Source: Nocardioides sp. TRM66260-LWL (GTDB lineage: Bacteria; Actinomycetota; Actinomycetes; Propionibacteriales; Nocardioidaceae). Taken from it: a stretch of DNA of 64,000 nt. The notes beneath the pieces are model-generated. The model had not been told where the DNA came from and made no database searches. It saw nothing but the letters and a program-made list of their open reading frames with translations. Positions 8,775-18,021 of this stretch are shown piece by piece (the stretch's first letter is position 1; every line of letters starts with the position of its first letter). The DNA lies in the NCBI RefSeq assembly GCF_020075545.1, contig NZ_JAIQZK010000001.1:1-64000 (forward strand), given 5' to 3'. The position numbers and the translations under genes are program-made.

Positions 8775-8797
8775 TCTTTGTGGGGTTCCTACAAAGA
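8775..8797 (-). promoter_or_regulatory. candidate FasR operator upstream of fabD
   Basis: A 23-bp near-perfect inverted repeat: TCTTTGTGGG, 3-nt GTT centre, CCTACAAAGA (9 of 10 arm positions match). It lies 66-88 nt upstream of the fabD start and downstream of the gene for a FasR/PucR-type regulator. In Streptomyces, FasR activates fabD from an upstream site. That this particular palindrome is the site is inference. Confidence 0.6.
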
Positions 8798-8840
8798 TGC
8801 GCCGGCGTCGTCGGCGGGGTGCCCGAGGGCGCGCTGGGCA

Positions 8841-8910
8841 TGTAACGCGGAGTCCCGTCAACTGACCACCACTCCTGACTGGTGGGAGGTTCACGGGACT
8901 CCGCGTTACA
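8841..8910. repeat. compound inverted repeat A at the 3' end of the fasR-like gene
   Basis: Outer arms of 18 bp match perfectly (8841-8858 with 8893-8910, TGTAACGCGGAGTCCCGT and complement). Inside is a second stem (ACCACCA around 8865 with TGGTGGG around 8880). The TAA stop of the minus-strand regulator (8906-8908) lies inside the right arm. It could be a terminator for the regulator gene, but no U-tract follows, and the arms are longer than usual. Confidence 0.75.
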
Positions 8911-10132
8911 AGCGGTCGGCCGCGTCGTCGGCGGGGGGCGGGGCGTCGTCGGCGACGGGCCCGGCCTGGCGGCCGACGGCGAGGGCGATGCGCAGCGTCA
9001 GGCTCTCGCGCGGGTCGGCGGGGTCGAGGCCGGTGAGGTCGGCGATCTGGCGCAGCCGGTAGCGGACGGTGTTCGCGTGCACGAACAGCGCCCGCCCCGT
9101 CCGCTCGACGGACGCGCCGGCGGCGAACCACGCGGCCAGGGTGTCGGCGAGCACCCCGCGGGAGCGCAGCAGCGGCAGGTGGACCTGCTCGACCAGGTGG
9201 CGGCGCGCGGCGTCGTCGCCGGCCAGCACCCGCTCGGGCAGCAGGTCGTCGGCGTGCACCGGGCGCGGCGCCTCCGGCCAGCCGGGTGCGGCGCGCAGGC
9301 CGGCGAGCGCGTCGCGGGCGGAGAGGTGGGCGGCGGCCAGGCCCGCCGCGGTGGGGCCGACCACCACGGGGCCGGGGCCGAAGAGCGGCTCGACAGCCTG
9401 GACGGCCCGCTCGGGATCGGGCGCGCCGCCCAGCAGGACGACGAGCCGCTCGCCCTGGGCGGCGCACAGGACGTCGGCGCGGGCGAGCCGCGCGACCCGG
9501 TGGACGTCGTCGAAGACCTCGGCCTCGGGGCGCGTGCGGGGGATCGCCCCGATGACCGCCAGGACCTCCTCCTGGGCGGTCCAGCCGAGCGCGCTGGCCC
9601 GACCGAGGACGGCCTCGTCGGCCTCGCCGCGCAGGACGCCGTCGACGACCAGCGCCTCGAGGCGGGCGTCCCACGCGCCGCGCACCTCCGCGGCCCGCGC
9701 GTACACCTCGGCGGTCGCGAAGGCGACCTCCCGGGCGTAGCGGGCGACCGCGCCCCGGACGTCGTCGGCGGCCTCGGCGTCGAGCAGGGCGTCGACGTTC
9801 GACTCCACCACCTCGATCGAGGCCTTCACCAGCGCGACCGTCTGCTGCAGGGTGATCGCCCCGGCCAGGGCCCGCGGGGCGACGCCGAACACGCTCGCGG
9901 CCAGGGGCGACGCGCCGAGCTCGGGCACCGGCGCGTCGTCGGCGTACCACTCGACGAAGCCGCGCACGCCCGCCTGGACGATCATCGCCACCCACGAGCG
10001 CTCCTCGGCGCTCAGCTGCCGGAACCACGGGAACTCGGCGTCCATCCGCGCCGTGGCCTCGGTGCTGAGCGCGCCGGTGGAGCGCAGCAGCGTGCGGGCC
10101 GCCCGGGCGCGCGGGCCCTCGTCGCGCGTCAC
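8906..10132 (-). CDS. fasR: PucR/CdaR-family regulator, FasR-like activator of fatty-acid genes
   Basis: 408 aa. The C-terminal part has the PucR-type helix-turn-helix (RTGRALFVHANTVRYRLRQI, about residues 350-370, followed by LTGLDPADPRESLTLRIAL). The N-terminal 300 residues are a helical sensor-like region of the type found in FasR of Streptomyces. Gene position directly upstream of fabD on the same strand is the conserved FasR location. FasR is an activator of fabD-fabH-acpP-fabF in Streptomyces. The GTG start is 7 nt after TAGGGT (10140-10145 on the minus strand), indicating a leaderless mRNA. The stop codon is inside repeat A. Confidence 0.85.
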   Translation of the reverse strand: MTRDEGPRARAARTLLRSTGALSTEATARMDAEFPWFRQLSAEERSWVAMIVQAGVRGFVEWYADDAPVPELGASPLAASVFGVAPRALAGAITLQQTVALVKASIEVVESNVDALLDAEAADDVRGAVARYAREVAFATAEVYARAAEVRGAWDARLEALVVDGVLRGEADEAVLGRASALGWTAQEEVLAVIGAIPRTRPEAEVFDDVHRVARLARADVLCAAQGERLVVLLGGAPDPERAVQAVEPLFGPGPVVVGPTAAGLAAAHLSARDALAGLRAAPGWPEAPRPVHADDLLPERVLAGDDAARRHLVEQVHLPLLRSRGVLADTLAAWFAAGASVERTGRALFVHANTVRYRLRQIADLTGLDPADPRESLTLRIALAVGRQAGPVADDAPPPADDAADRL

Positions 10133-10290
10133 GCCGACGACCCTAGTCCGGTCGGGCCGCAGGCCCCGCCCGAAAGGTCAAGAGTGGCCCGAATCCCAGC
10201 ATCCATGGGGGATCCGGGCTTCAATGGCGGTCCGCGCCCTCGCCTGCGCACCGGGCGCGCACCCCTCCCCGAACCGTCGAAGGAGCTCCC

Positions 10291-11250
10291 GTGACCGAGT
10301 CGCACGAGGTCCAGCACGTCACGCTGCACGGACACCGGCGGGCCTTCGTCAAGGTCGGCAGCGGCCCCGTGCTGCTGCTCCTGCACGGGCTCGGCTGCGA
10401 CCACACGACCTGGACGCCGGTGATCGACACGCTGGCGCAGCGCTACACCGTCATCGCCCCCGACCTGCTCGGCCACGGCGTGTCCGACAAGCCGCGCGCC
10501 GACTACACGCTCGGCGGCTACGCCAACGGGATGCGCGACCTGCTCACGGTGCTGGGCGTCGACAAGGTCACCGTCGTGGGCCACAGCTTCGGCGGCGGCG
10601 TCGCGATGCAGTTCGCCTACCAGTACCCCGAGCGCACCGAGCGGCTCGTGCTCGTCGCCTCGGGCGGCCTCGGCCCCGAGGTCACGCCGGCGATCCGCGC
10701 GATCGCGATGCCCGGCTTCCACCAGCTCATGGGCGTCCTCACGCTGCCCGGCGTCCGGCAGGCCAACACCGGCGCGATGCGGGCGCTGAGCCACCTGCCG
10801 TCCAAGCACCTGCGCGACCTCGACGAGGTCGCCGACATCGTCGAGTCCTTCCGCGACCCCGCGGCCCGGGCGGCGATCCGGCACGTCGTGCGGGCCGTCG
10901 TCGACTGGCGCGGGCAGATCGTCACGATGGCCGACCGCGCCTACCTGACCGACGCGATGCCGATGTGCGTGGTCTGGGGCCGCGACGACCAGGTGCTGCC
11001 GGTCAAGCACGCCGACACCGCGAGCCGGATCGCGCCGAAGGCGCGCGTGGAGGTGATCGCCGACGCCGGGCACTTCCCGCACAAGGACCACCCCCAGCGG
11101 TTCGCGCGGATCCTTCACGAGTTCGTGCAGGCCACCGAGCCCGCCGCCTACAGCCGCGCCCGGTGGCGCGCCCTGCTGCGCACCGGCGCCAGCGCGCCCA
11201 TCCCGCGGGTGGCCCGGATCGTCTCCGAGCGGTCGGCCACCATCGCCTGA
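10291..11250 (+). CDS. alpha/beta hydrolase
   Basis: 319 aa. Classic fold signature: HGLG oxyanion motif at 32-35, nucleophile elbow G-H-S-F-G at 97-101 (Ser99), Asp in WGRDDQVLP, His in DAGHFPHKDHP. The last 45 residues after FVQATEP are a basic extension not needed for the fold. GTG start follows AAGGAG at 10280-10285. Resembles epoxide hydrolase/haloperoxidase-type members, but substrate is not determinable. It is divergent from the fasR-like gene with 158 nt between them. Confidence 0.87.
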   Translation: MTESHEVQHVTLHGHRRAFVKVGSGPVLLLLHGLGCDHTTWTPVIDTLAQRYTVIAPDLLGHGVSDKPRADYTLGGYANGMRDLLTVLGVDKVTVVGHSFGGGVAMQFAYQYPERTERLVLVASGGLGPEVTPAIRAIAMPGFHQLMGVLTLPGVRQANTGAMRALSHLPSKHLRDLDEVADIVESFRDPAARAAIRHVVRAVVDWRGQIVTMADRAYLTDAMPMCVVWGRDDQVLPVKHADTASRIAPKARVEVIADAGHFPHKDHPQRFARILHEFVQATEPAAYSRARWRALLRTGASAPIPRVARIVSERSATIA

Positions 11251-11406
11251 CGGTGGTCTGGACCTGATCGATCGTTCGGTCGATCCGCTCAGATCCGGCG
11301 CGTCGCGTCCGATCTGAGCAGCCTCGGGGTCGCCCCCGACGGCTCCGCGGTCACCCCCCGGTGCTGCTCGTCCGAGCGGCCGGGCCCTAGCGTGGAGGGC
11401 GTGTCA

Positions 11407-14400
11407 ATGGCGACGCATGATCCCGAGCTGCTCGATCTCGTCCAGCGTGCCGCGGCGGCGGCCCGTGCCGGCACCGGCAGCGGCGGTCCGCCGGACGAGG
11501 ACGTCGAGGAGCTGCTCGGCGGCTACCTCCAGCACGTGGCGGTCGACGACCTCGCCGGTCGCGCCGAGACCGACCTGTGGGGCGCCTTCGCCAGCCACTA
11601 CCGGCTCGCCGGCCAGCGTCCGCAGGGCACCGCGCGGGTGCGCGTGCTCACGCCGACGATCGCCGAGCACGGCTGGTCGGCCGGCGGGCACAGCGTCGTC
11701 GAGGTGGTCACCGACGACATGCCCTTCCTGGTCGACAGCGTGACGATGGAGCTGGGCCGCCAGCGCCGCGACGTGCACCTGGTGGTGCACCCGTACGTCG
11801 ACGTCGTCCGCGACATCACCGGCGCGCTGCGGCACGCCGCGCCCGTCGAGGACGGCTCGGTGGAGCCGACCGGCGAGGTGCGGCGCGAGTCGTGGATGCA
11901 CGTCGAGATCGACCGGATCCCCGAGGGCGAGGACGTCGCCCCGCTCGTGGAGCGGCTCCAGGCCGTGCTGCGCGACGTCCGGGAGGCGGTCGAGGACTGG
12001 CCGCGGCTGCGGCACCGGATGCTCGAGGTGGTCGAGGAGCTGCGCTCCGACCCGCCGGCGCTGCCGGACGAGGAGGTGCGCCAGGGCGCCGAGCTGCTCG
12101 AGTGGCTCGCCGACGACCACTTCACCTTCCTCGGCTACCGCGAGTACGTGCTCGACGCCGGCGACGGCGAGGACACGCTGCGCCACGTGCCCGGCACGGG
12201 GCTGGGGATCCTGCGCGACGACCCGCTGCCCGACGCGTCCGGCTCCTTCGGCCGGCTGCCCGCCGCCGTCCGGGCCAAGGCCCGCGAGCGCTCGCTGCTG
12301 GTGCTGGCCAAGGCCAACTCCCGGGCCACCGTGCACCGGCCCGCGTACCTCGACTACGTCGGCGTCAAGACCTTCGACGTCGACGGCGCGGTCACCGGAG
12401 AGCGGCGCTTCCTCGGGCTCTTCTCCTCCACCGCCTACGCGGAGTCGCTGACCCGCATCCCGCTGCTGCGCGAACGGGCCGCCGACGTCATCCGGCGCAG
12501 CGGCTTCGACCCCCGCTCCTACGCGGGCCGGGCGCTGATGGACACCCTGGAGACCTATCCGCGCGACGAGCTCTTCCACACCTCGGTCGAGGAGCTCACC
12601 CCGATGGCGCTGGCCGCGATGCGCGCCAGCGAGCGCCGGGCCGTGCGGGTGATCGTGCGCACCGACGCCTACGGACGCTACGTCTCGGCGCTCGTCTACC
12701 TGCCCCGCGACCGCTACAACACCGCGGTGCGCGAGCGGTTCAGCCAGATCCTGCGCGACCGGCTTTGCGGCGACTCGGTCGAGTTCACCGTCCGGATCAA
12801 CGAGTCGACGACCGCGCGCGTGCACTTCGTCGTCCGGCTGACGCCCGGCGCCGAGCCGCTGTCCCTCGACACCGGCGACCTCGAGCGTCGCCTGGCCGAG
12901 GCCTCCCGCAACTGGCGCGACGACTTCCTGGGCGCGGTCATCGCCGAGTTCGGCGAGGAGCACGGGGCGGAGCTGGGCCGCCGCTACGCCGACGCCTTCC
13001 CGGAGGCCTACAAGGAGGACTTCGCCCCGCGCACGGCGGCCGTCGACGTCGGGCGGCTCGAGGAGCTGCTGACCAGCGACCCCGGCGCCGAGGCCGGCGA
13101 CGGTCCGGGGGACCCGGCCGACACGGACGCCGAGGGCGGCATCGACCTCGCGCTGTCCGAGCCGCCGGATGCCGGGCGCGGCGAGGCCCGCCTGAAGGTC
13201 TACCGCGTCGGCTCGCCGCTCTCGCTCTCCGAGGTGCTGCCGATGCTCGCGAGCCTCGGCGTCGAGGTGGTCGACGAGCGGCCCTACGGCCTCACCGGCC
13301 TGCCGCGGCCCTCGCACGTCTACGAGTTCGGCCTGCGCTACGGCGGCGACCTGCCCGACCGGGCGCGCGAGCTCGTCCAGGACGCCCTGCGCGCGATCTG
13401 GGAGGGCCGCTCGGAGGTCGACGGCTTCAACGCGCTGGTGCTCGCCGCCGGGCTCAACTGGCGCCAGGCCACGGTGCTGCGGGCCTATGCGAAGTACCTG
13501 CGCCAGGGCGACTCGCCGTTCGTCCAGGAGACGATCGAGGCGGCGCTGCTGGCCAACGTCGCGATCACCCGCCAGCTGGTGCGGCTCTTCGAGGTGCGCT
13601 TCGACCCCGGCGCGGAGGTGGCTCGCGAGTCCGACGCCGAGGAGGAGATCGCCGAGCACGTCACGGCCGCGCTCGAGGAGGTCGCCAGCCTCGACCACGA
13701 CCGCATCCTGCGCACCTACCTGACGCTGATCCGCGCCACGCTGCGCACCAACTGGTACCAGCCCGACGCCGAGGGCCTGTCGAAGAACTACCTGAGCCTG
13801 AAGCTGGAGTCGGCGCGGATCCCCGACCTGCCCGAGCCGCGGCCGCGCTTCGAGATCTTCGTGTACTCGGCGCGGATGGAGGGCGTGCACCTGCGCTTCG
13901 GGGCGGTCGCCCGCGGCGGCCTGCGCTGGTCGGACCGGCGCGACGACTTCCGCACCGAGGTGCTCGGCCTGGTCAAGGCGCAGATGGTGAAGAACACCGT
14001 CATCGTGCCGGTCGGCGCGAAGGGCGGCTTCGTCGCCAAGGCGCTGCCCGACCCGGCCGTCGACCGCGAGGCGTGGCTGGCGGAGGGCATCGCCTGCTAC
14101 CGCACGTTCATCAGCGGCCTGCTCGACGTCACCGACAACCTCGTCGACGGCGTCACGGTGCCGCCGCGCAGCGTCGTGCGTCACGACGGCGACGACTCCT
14201 ACCTCGTCGTGGCCGCCGACAAGGGCACCGCGACCTTCTCCGACATCGCCAACGAGGTGGCCCGCTCGTACGGGTTCTGGCTGGGCGACGCCTTCGCGTC
14301 CGGCGGATCGGTCGGGTACGACCACAAGGCCATGGGCATCACCGCCCGCGGCGCGTGGGTCTCGGTGCAGCGGCACTTCCGCGAGCGCGGCATCGACTGC

Positions 14401-16329
14401 CAGGCCGAGGACTTCACCTGCGTCGGCGTCGGCGACATGAGCGGCGACGTGTTCGGCAACGGCATGCTCCTCTCGCCGCACACGCGGCTGGTGGCGGCCT
14501 TCGACCACCGCGACGTCTTCCTCGACCCCGACCCCGACCCGGCGGTCTCCCTCGCCGAGCGGCGGCGGCTCTTCGCGCTGCCCCGCTCGTCGTGGCAGGA
14601 CTACGACCGGTCGCTGATCTCCGCGGGCGGCGGCGTCCACTCCCGCTCGCTCAAGGCCGTCCCGATCACGCCCCAGGTGCGCGGCGCGCTCGGCCTCGAG
14701 GACGACGTCGAGCACCTGACGCCGGCCGAGCTGATGCGGGCGATCCTGCGGGCGCCCGTCGACCTGCTGTGGAACGGCGGCATCGGCACCTACGTCAAGG
14801 GCTCGGAGGAGTCGAACGCCGAGGTCGGCGACAAGGCCAACGACGCGATCCGCGTCGACGGCCGCGACGTGCGGGCCTGGTGCGTCGGCGAGGGCGGCAA
14901 CCTGGGGCTCACCCAGGCGGGCCGCGTCGAGTACGCCCGGCAGGGCGCCGACGGCTCGGGCGGCCGGATCAACACCGACTTCATCGACAACTCCGCGGGC
15001 GTCGACACCTCCGACCACGAGGTCAACATCAAGATCCTCCTCGACCGGGTCGTCGTCGCCGGCGACCTCACGGTCAAGCAGCGCGACGCCCTGCTGGCGG
15101 AGATGACCGACGAGGTCGCGGCGCTGGTGCTGCGCGACAACCACGAGCAGAACCTCGCGCTGGCCAACGCGGCCTCCCACGCCCCGGCGCTCCTGCACGT
15201 CCACGAGGACTGGATGCGCACGCTGGAGCGGCGCGGCGTCCTGCACCGCGAGATCGAGGGGCTGCCCTCGCGCACCGAGGTGCGGCGCCGGCTGGAGCGC
15301 GGCGAGGGGCTGACCGTGCCCGAGCTGTCGGTGCTGATGTCGTGGACCAAGATCGTGCTCGCCGAGGAGCTGCTGGAGTCCGACCTGCCCGACGACCCGT
15401 ACCTCGCCGTCGACCTGCACGGGTACTTCCCCACGGCGATGCGCGAGCGGTTCGCCGCGCAGATCGAGGAGCACCCGCTGCGCCGCGAGATCATCGTGAC
15501 GCAGGTGGTCGGCGACCTGGTGAACGTCGCCGGGCTCACCTACTGGCCCCGGCTGGCGGCCGAGACCGGCGCGTCGGCGGCCGAGCTCGTGCGGGCGAAC
15601 TTCGTGGCTCGGGAGATCTTCGCGTCCCTGCCGCTGCGCGAGGAGATCGCGGCGTGGGACCACCGGCTCCCCGCGGCGCTGCAGACCCGCATGCGCCTGG
15701 AGATGCGCACGCTCGTCGAGCGGGCCTCGCGCTGGCTGGTGACCCACCGTCGTCCGCCGCTGGACTCCGCCGCGACCGTCGAGCAGTTCGCCGGGCCGGT
15801 GCAGGAGACGCTGGCGCAGCTGCCCGACCTGATGGGCGGCCGCGAGCTCGCGGCCTACCAGGAGCGGCGCGACGAGCTCGTCGGGCTCGGCGTCCCGCGT
15901 GAGCTGGCGTCCCGGGTGGCCGTGCTGCCGCCCGCCTACGCGGTGCTCGGCGTCGTCGACGTCGCGGGACGGCTCGGGCTGGAGCCCGACGAGGTGGCCC
16001 GCGTGCACTTCACCCTCGGCGAGCGGCTGGGCATCCCGGCGCTCAGCGAGCGGGTGCTCGCGCTGCCCCGCGAGGACCGCTGGCAGACGATGGCCCGGGC
16101 CGCGCTGCGCGACGACCTGCACGGCGTGCACGTGGCCCTCACCCAGCAGGTGCTGGCCACGACGGACGCCTCGGAGTCGGCCGCCGCCCGGGTCGCGGCC
16201 TGGGAGGACGCCGACGCCGTCCGCATCGGTCGCGCCACGCGCACCCTGGAGGAGATCTGCGGCGACGACGCCGCCGACCTCGCCCGGATGTCGGTGGGGC
16301 TGCGGGTCGTCCGGGGGCTGGCGGGCTGA
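11407..16329 (+). CDS. gdh2: NAD-specific glutamate dehydrogenase, large type
   Basis: 1640 aa, the size of the L_180/S_1640-type NAD-GDH family (bacterial GdhB; Rv2476c in Mycobacterium). Converts glutamate to 2-oxoglutarate with NAD+, a cytosolic catabolic step. The catalytic core begins near residue 830: RGGLRWSDRRDDFRTEVLGL, then KAQMVKNTVIVPVGAKGGF with the substrate-binding lysines, then NIKILLDRVV in the NAD-binding half. The long N-terminal part holds ACT-like regulatory segments (VDSVTMELGRQ, then VRVIVRTDAYGRYVSALVYL). ATG at 11407 is preferred over an in-frame GTG at 11392 because GGAGGG at 11394-11399 is well spaced to it. Monocistronic. Confidence 0.93.
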   Translation: MATHDPELLDLVQRAAAAARAGTGSGGPPDEDVEELLGGYLQHVAVDDLAGRAETDLWGAFASHYRLAGQRPQGTARVRVLTPTIAEHGWSAGGHSVVEVVTDDMPFLVDSVTMELGRQRRDVHLVVHPYVDVVRDITGALRHAAPVEDGSVEPTGEVRRESWMHVEIDRIPEGEDVAPLVERLQAVLRDVREAVEDWPRLRHRMLEVVEELRSDPPALPDEEVRQGAELLEWLADDHFTFLGYREYVLDAGDGEDTLRHVPGTGLGILRDDPLPDASGSFGRLPAAVRAKARERSLLVLAKANSRATVHRPAYLDYVGVKTFDVDGAVTGERRFLGLFSSTAYAESLTRIPLLRERAADVIRRSGFDPRSYAGRALMDTLETYPRDELFHTSVEELTPMALAAMRASERRAVRVIVRTDAYGRYVSALVYLPRDRYNTAVRERFSQILRDRLCGDSVEFTVRINESTTARVHFVVRLTPGAEPLSLDTGDLERRLAEASRNWRDDFLGAVIAEFGEEHGAELGRRYADAFPEAYKEDFAPRTAAVDVGRLEELLTSDPGAEAGDGPGDPADTDAEGGIDLALSEPPDAGRGEARLKVYRVGSPLSLSEVLPMLASLGVEVVDERPYGLTGLPRPSHVYEFGLRYGGDLPDRARELVQDALRAIWEGRSEVDGFNALVLAAGLNWRQATVLRAYAKYLRQGDSPFVQETIEAALLANVAITRQLVRLFEVRFDPGAEVARESDAEEEIAEHVTAALEEVASLDHDRILRTYLTLIRATLRTNWYQPDAEGLSKNYLSLKLESARIPDLPEPRPRFEIFVYSARMEGVHLRFGAVARGGLRWSDRRDDFRTEVLGLVKAQMVKNTVIVPVGAKGGFVAKALPDPAVDREAWLAEGIACYRTFISGLLDVTDNLVDGVTVPPRSVVRHDGDDSYLVVAADKGTATFSDIANEVARSYGFWLGDAFASGGSVGYDHKAMGITARGAWVSVQRHFRERGIDCQAEDFTCVGVGDMSGDVFGNGMLLSPHTRLVAAFDHRDVFLDPDPDPAVSLAERRRLFALPRSSWQDYDRSLISAGGGVHSRSLKAVPITPQVRGALGLEDDVEHLTPAELMRAILRAPVDLLWNGGIGTYVKGSEESNAEVGDKANDAIRVDGRDVRAWCVGEGGNLGLTQAGRVEYARQGADGSGGRINTDFIDNSAGVDTSDHEVNIKILLDRVVVAGDLTVKQRDALLAEMTDEVAALVLRDNHEQNLALANAASHAPALLHVHEDWMRTLERRGVLHREIEGLPSRTEVRRRLERGEGLTVPELSVLMSWTKIVLAEELLESDLPDDPYLAVDLHGYFPTAMRERFAAQIEEHPLRREIIVTQVVGDLVNVAGLTYWPRLAAETGASAAELVRANFVAREIFASLPLREEIAAWDHRLPAALQTRMRLEMRTLVERASRWLVTHRRPPLDSAATVEQFAGPVQETLAQLPDLMGGRELAAYQERRDELVGLGVPRELASRVAVLPPAYAVLGVVDVAGRLGLEPDEVARVHFTLGERLGIPALSERVLALPREDRWQTMARAALRDDLHGVHVALTQQVLATTDASESAAARVAAWEDADAVRIGRATRTLEEICGDDAADLARMSVGLRVVRGLAG

Positions 16330-16374
16330 CGGGTCGGTGCTCGGCTCGATGCCGGGTGCGGCGCGGTCGGCGGC

Positions 16375-16466
16375 GTCGGTTTCCCCGGTCGACCGGGGAA
16401 ACCGACGCTCCGTGACGCGCTGGGCACCGCGCAGGCCCGATCCAGGTACCGAGCGCGTCACGGAGC
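16375..16466. repeat. compound palindromic element B after the NAD-GDH gene
   Basis: Two adjacent structures. First, a perfect 32-bp palindrome without loop (16375-16406, GTCGGTTTCCCCGGTC and its complement). Second, abutting it, 15-bp perfect arms GCTCCGTGACGCGCT (16407-16421) and complement (16452-16466) with a 30-nt spacer. It begins 46 nt after the GDH stop. Function unknown; terminator or dispersed palindromic repeat are both possible. Confidence 0.75.
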
Positions 16467-16591
16467 GGTGAGACGTCCGCCGAGCCGGTCGCACGGCCTC
16501 GCGTCCTCCGGCAGGTCCGCAGGCCGGCCGCGCCGTCGCACCTCGGTCTCCCTCAGGTCGCAACTCACCGCCGGTGCGTCATGATCACGCC

Positions 16592-18004
16592 GTGAACGCC
16601 CTCGCCCCGGACGCCGGAGTCAGCCAGATCGCCGCAGCCGTGAGCGCGGGGGAGGTGAGCGCGAGCGAGGTGCTCGAGGCGTCGCTGCAGCGGGTCGAGC
16701 AGCGCGACGCGCACCTCAACGCCTTCACCGTGGTGCTGCGCGAGCAGGCGCGAGCGGAGGCGGCGGCCGTGGACGCGGCGATCGCGGCCGGCCTCGAGCC
16801 CGGGCCGCTGGCCGGCGTGCCGATCGCGATCAAGGAGGAGCTCGCGGTCGCGGGCACCGTCACGACCTTCGGCGGTCGCGGCAACAGCACGCCGTCCGAC
16901 CACGACTCGCTGCTCGTGGCCCGGCTGCGGGCCGCGGGCGCGGTGATCGTCGGCAAGACCGCGATGCCGGAGTTCGGCGCGTGGCCCTTCACCGAGTCGC
17001 GCGCCCACGGCATCACCCGCAACCCGTGGGCCGACGACCGCACGCCCGGCGGCTCCAGCGGCGGCACCGCCGCGGCGGTCGCGGCGGGCCTCGTCCCGAT
17101 CGGCATCGGCGGCGACGGCGGCGGGTCGATCCGCATCCCGAGCGCCTGCTGCGGGCTGTTCGGCCTCAAGCCGCAGCGCGCCCGCGTCACCGGCGCCCCG
17201 GCGCCGCACCTGTGGTGGAAGCTCGGCACCATCGGGCCCCTGGCCCGCAGCGTGCGCGACTCCGCCCTGGTCTACGACGTCATCCGCGGTGGCGCGCCGT
17301 CGGACCTCTTCGCCGCCGGCGAGGTCGGCTCCTTCGTCGAGGCCGCCGAGCGCGAGCCGGGACGCCTGCGGGTCGGCTGGACGCTGAAGCCGGTGACCCC
17401 CGGCGTCCGGCCCGACCCGATCGACGTCGAGGCCGTGCACGCCACCGCGCGCCTGCTCGCCGACCTGGGCCACGACGTCCGCGAGATCGATCCCGCCTAC
17501 CCCGACCCGACGGCGGCCTTCGTGCCCCAGTTCTTCGCCGGCATCCGCTCCGAGGCCGACGAGGTGGAGCACTTCGACCGGCTCGAGCGGACGACCCGGC
17601 AGACCTACCGGCTCGGCTCCTGGGTCACCCCGCGGGTGCGCGACTGGGCGCTGCGCCGCACCGAGGACGTCGCCCGGGCGGCGAACCGCGTCTTCGACGA
17701 CGTCGACGTGCTCCTCACCCCGACCCTGGCGACCCGCCCCCCGCGGGTCGGCCAGCTCGACGGCGGCCTGCTCGGCGTCAACACCGCGACGATGGCGCTG
17801 CGGGCGGCGCCGATGATCGCCTACGCGGCCCTGTGGAACGTCGCGGGCAACCCGGCGGCGGCGATCCCTGCGGGCGTGGGCGTCGACGGCCTGCCCCTCT
17901 CGGTGCAGCTGGTCGGGCCGACCGGCGGCGAGCCGCTGCTGCTCTCGCTGTCGGCGCAGATCGAGGCCGCCCGCCCGTGGACGCGCCTGGCGCCGTCGGC
18001 CTGA
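16592..18004 (+). CDS. amidase (amidase signature family)
   Basis: 470 aa, standard length. Hydrolyses an amide bond; the Ser-cisSer-Lys triad is visible as Lys81 (PIAIKEEL), Ser156 (TPGGSSGGT) and Ser179 (GGDGGGSIRIPS). The set resembles standalone amidases more than GatA, since gatB/gatC are absent nearby. GTG at 16592 is chosen because CATGAT sits 6 nt before it (leaderless pattern); a GTG at 16574 would add six residues without a ribosome site. The next gene starts 17 nt after the stop, from its own -10-like hexamer. Confidence 0.88.
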   Translation: MNALAPDAGVSQIAAAVSAGEVSASEVLEASLQRVEQRDAHLNAFTVVLREQARAEAAAVDAAIAAGLEPGPLAGVPIAIKEELAVAGTVTTFGGRGNSTPSDHDSLLVARLRAAGAVIVGKTAMPEFGAWPFTESRAHGITRNPWADDRTPGGSSGGTAAAVAAGLVPIGIGGDGGGSIRIPSACCGLFGLKPQRARVTGAPAPHLWWKLGTIGPLARSVRDSALVYDVIRGGAPSDLFAAGEVGSFVEAAEREPGRLRVGWTLKPVTPGVRPDPIDVEAVHATARLLADLGHDVREIDPAYPDPTAAFVPQFFAGIRSEADEVEHFDRLERTTRQTYRLGSWVTPRVRDWALRRTEDVARAANRVFDDVDVLLTPTLATRPPRVGQLDGGLLGVNTATMALRAAPMIAYAALWNVAGNPAAAIPAGVGVDGLPLSVQLVGPTGGEPLLLSLSAQIEAARPWTRLAPSA

Positions 18005-18021
18005 CGAGGCAGACTGCAGGG

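Noticed and set aside
8710..8841. N-terminal extension of FabD to 8841
   Set aside because: Not conserved, covers the operator, and the GTG at 8709 gives the standard FabD start.
160..16563. Very long antisense open frames (for example 709 aa at 160-2289 and 1719 aa at 11404-16563, minus strand)
   Set aside because: They mirror well-supported genes on the other strand, have Arg/Gly/Pro/His-rich shadow composition, and no ribosome sites. They are an effect of very high GC.
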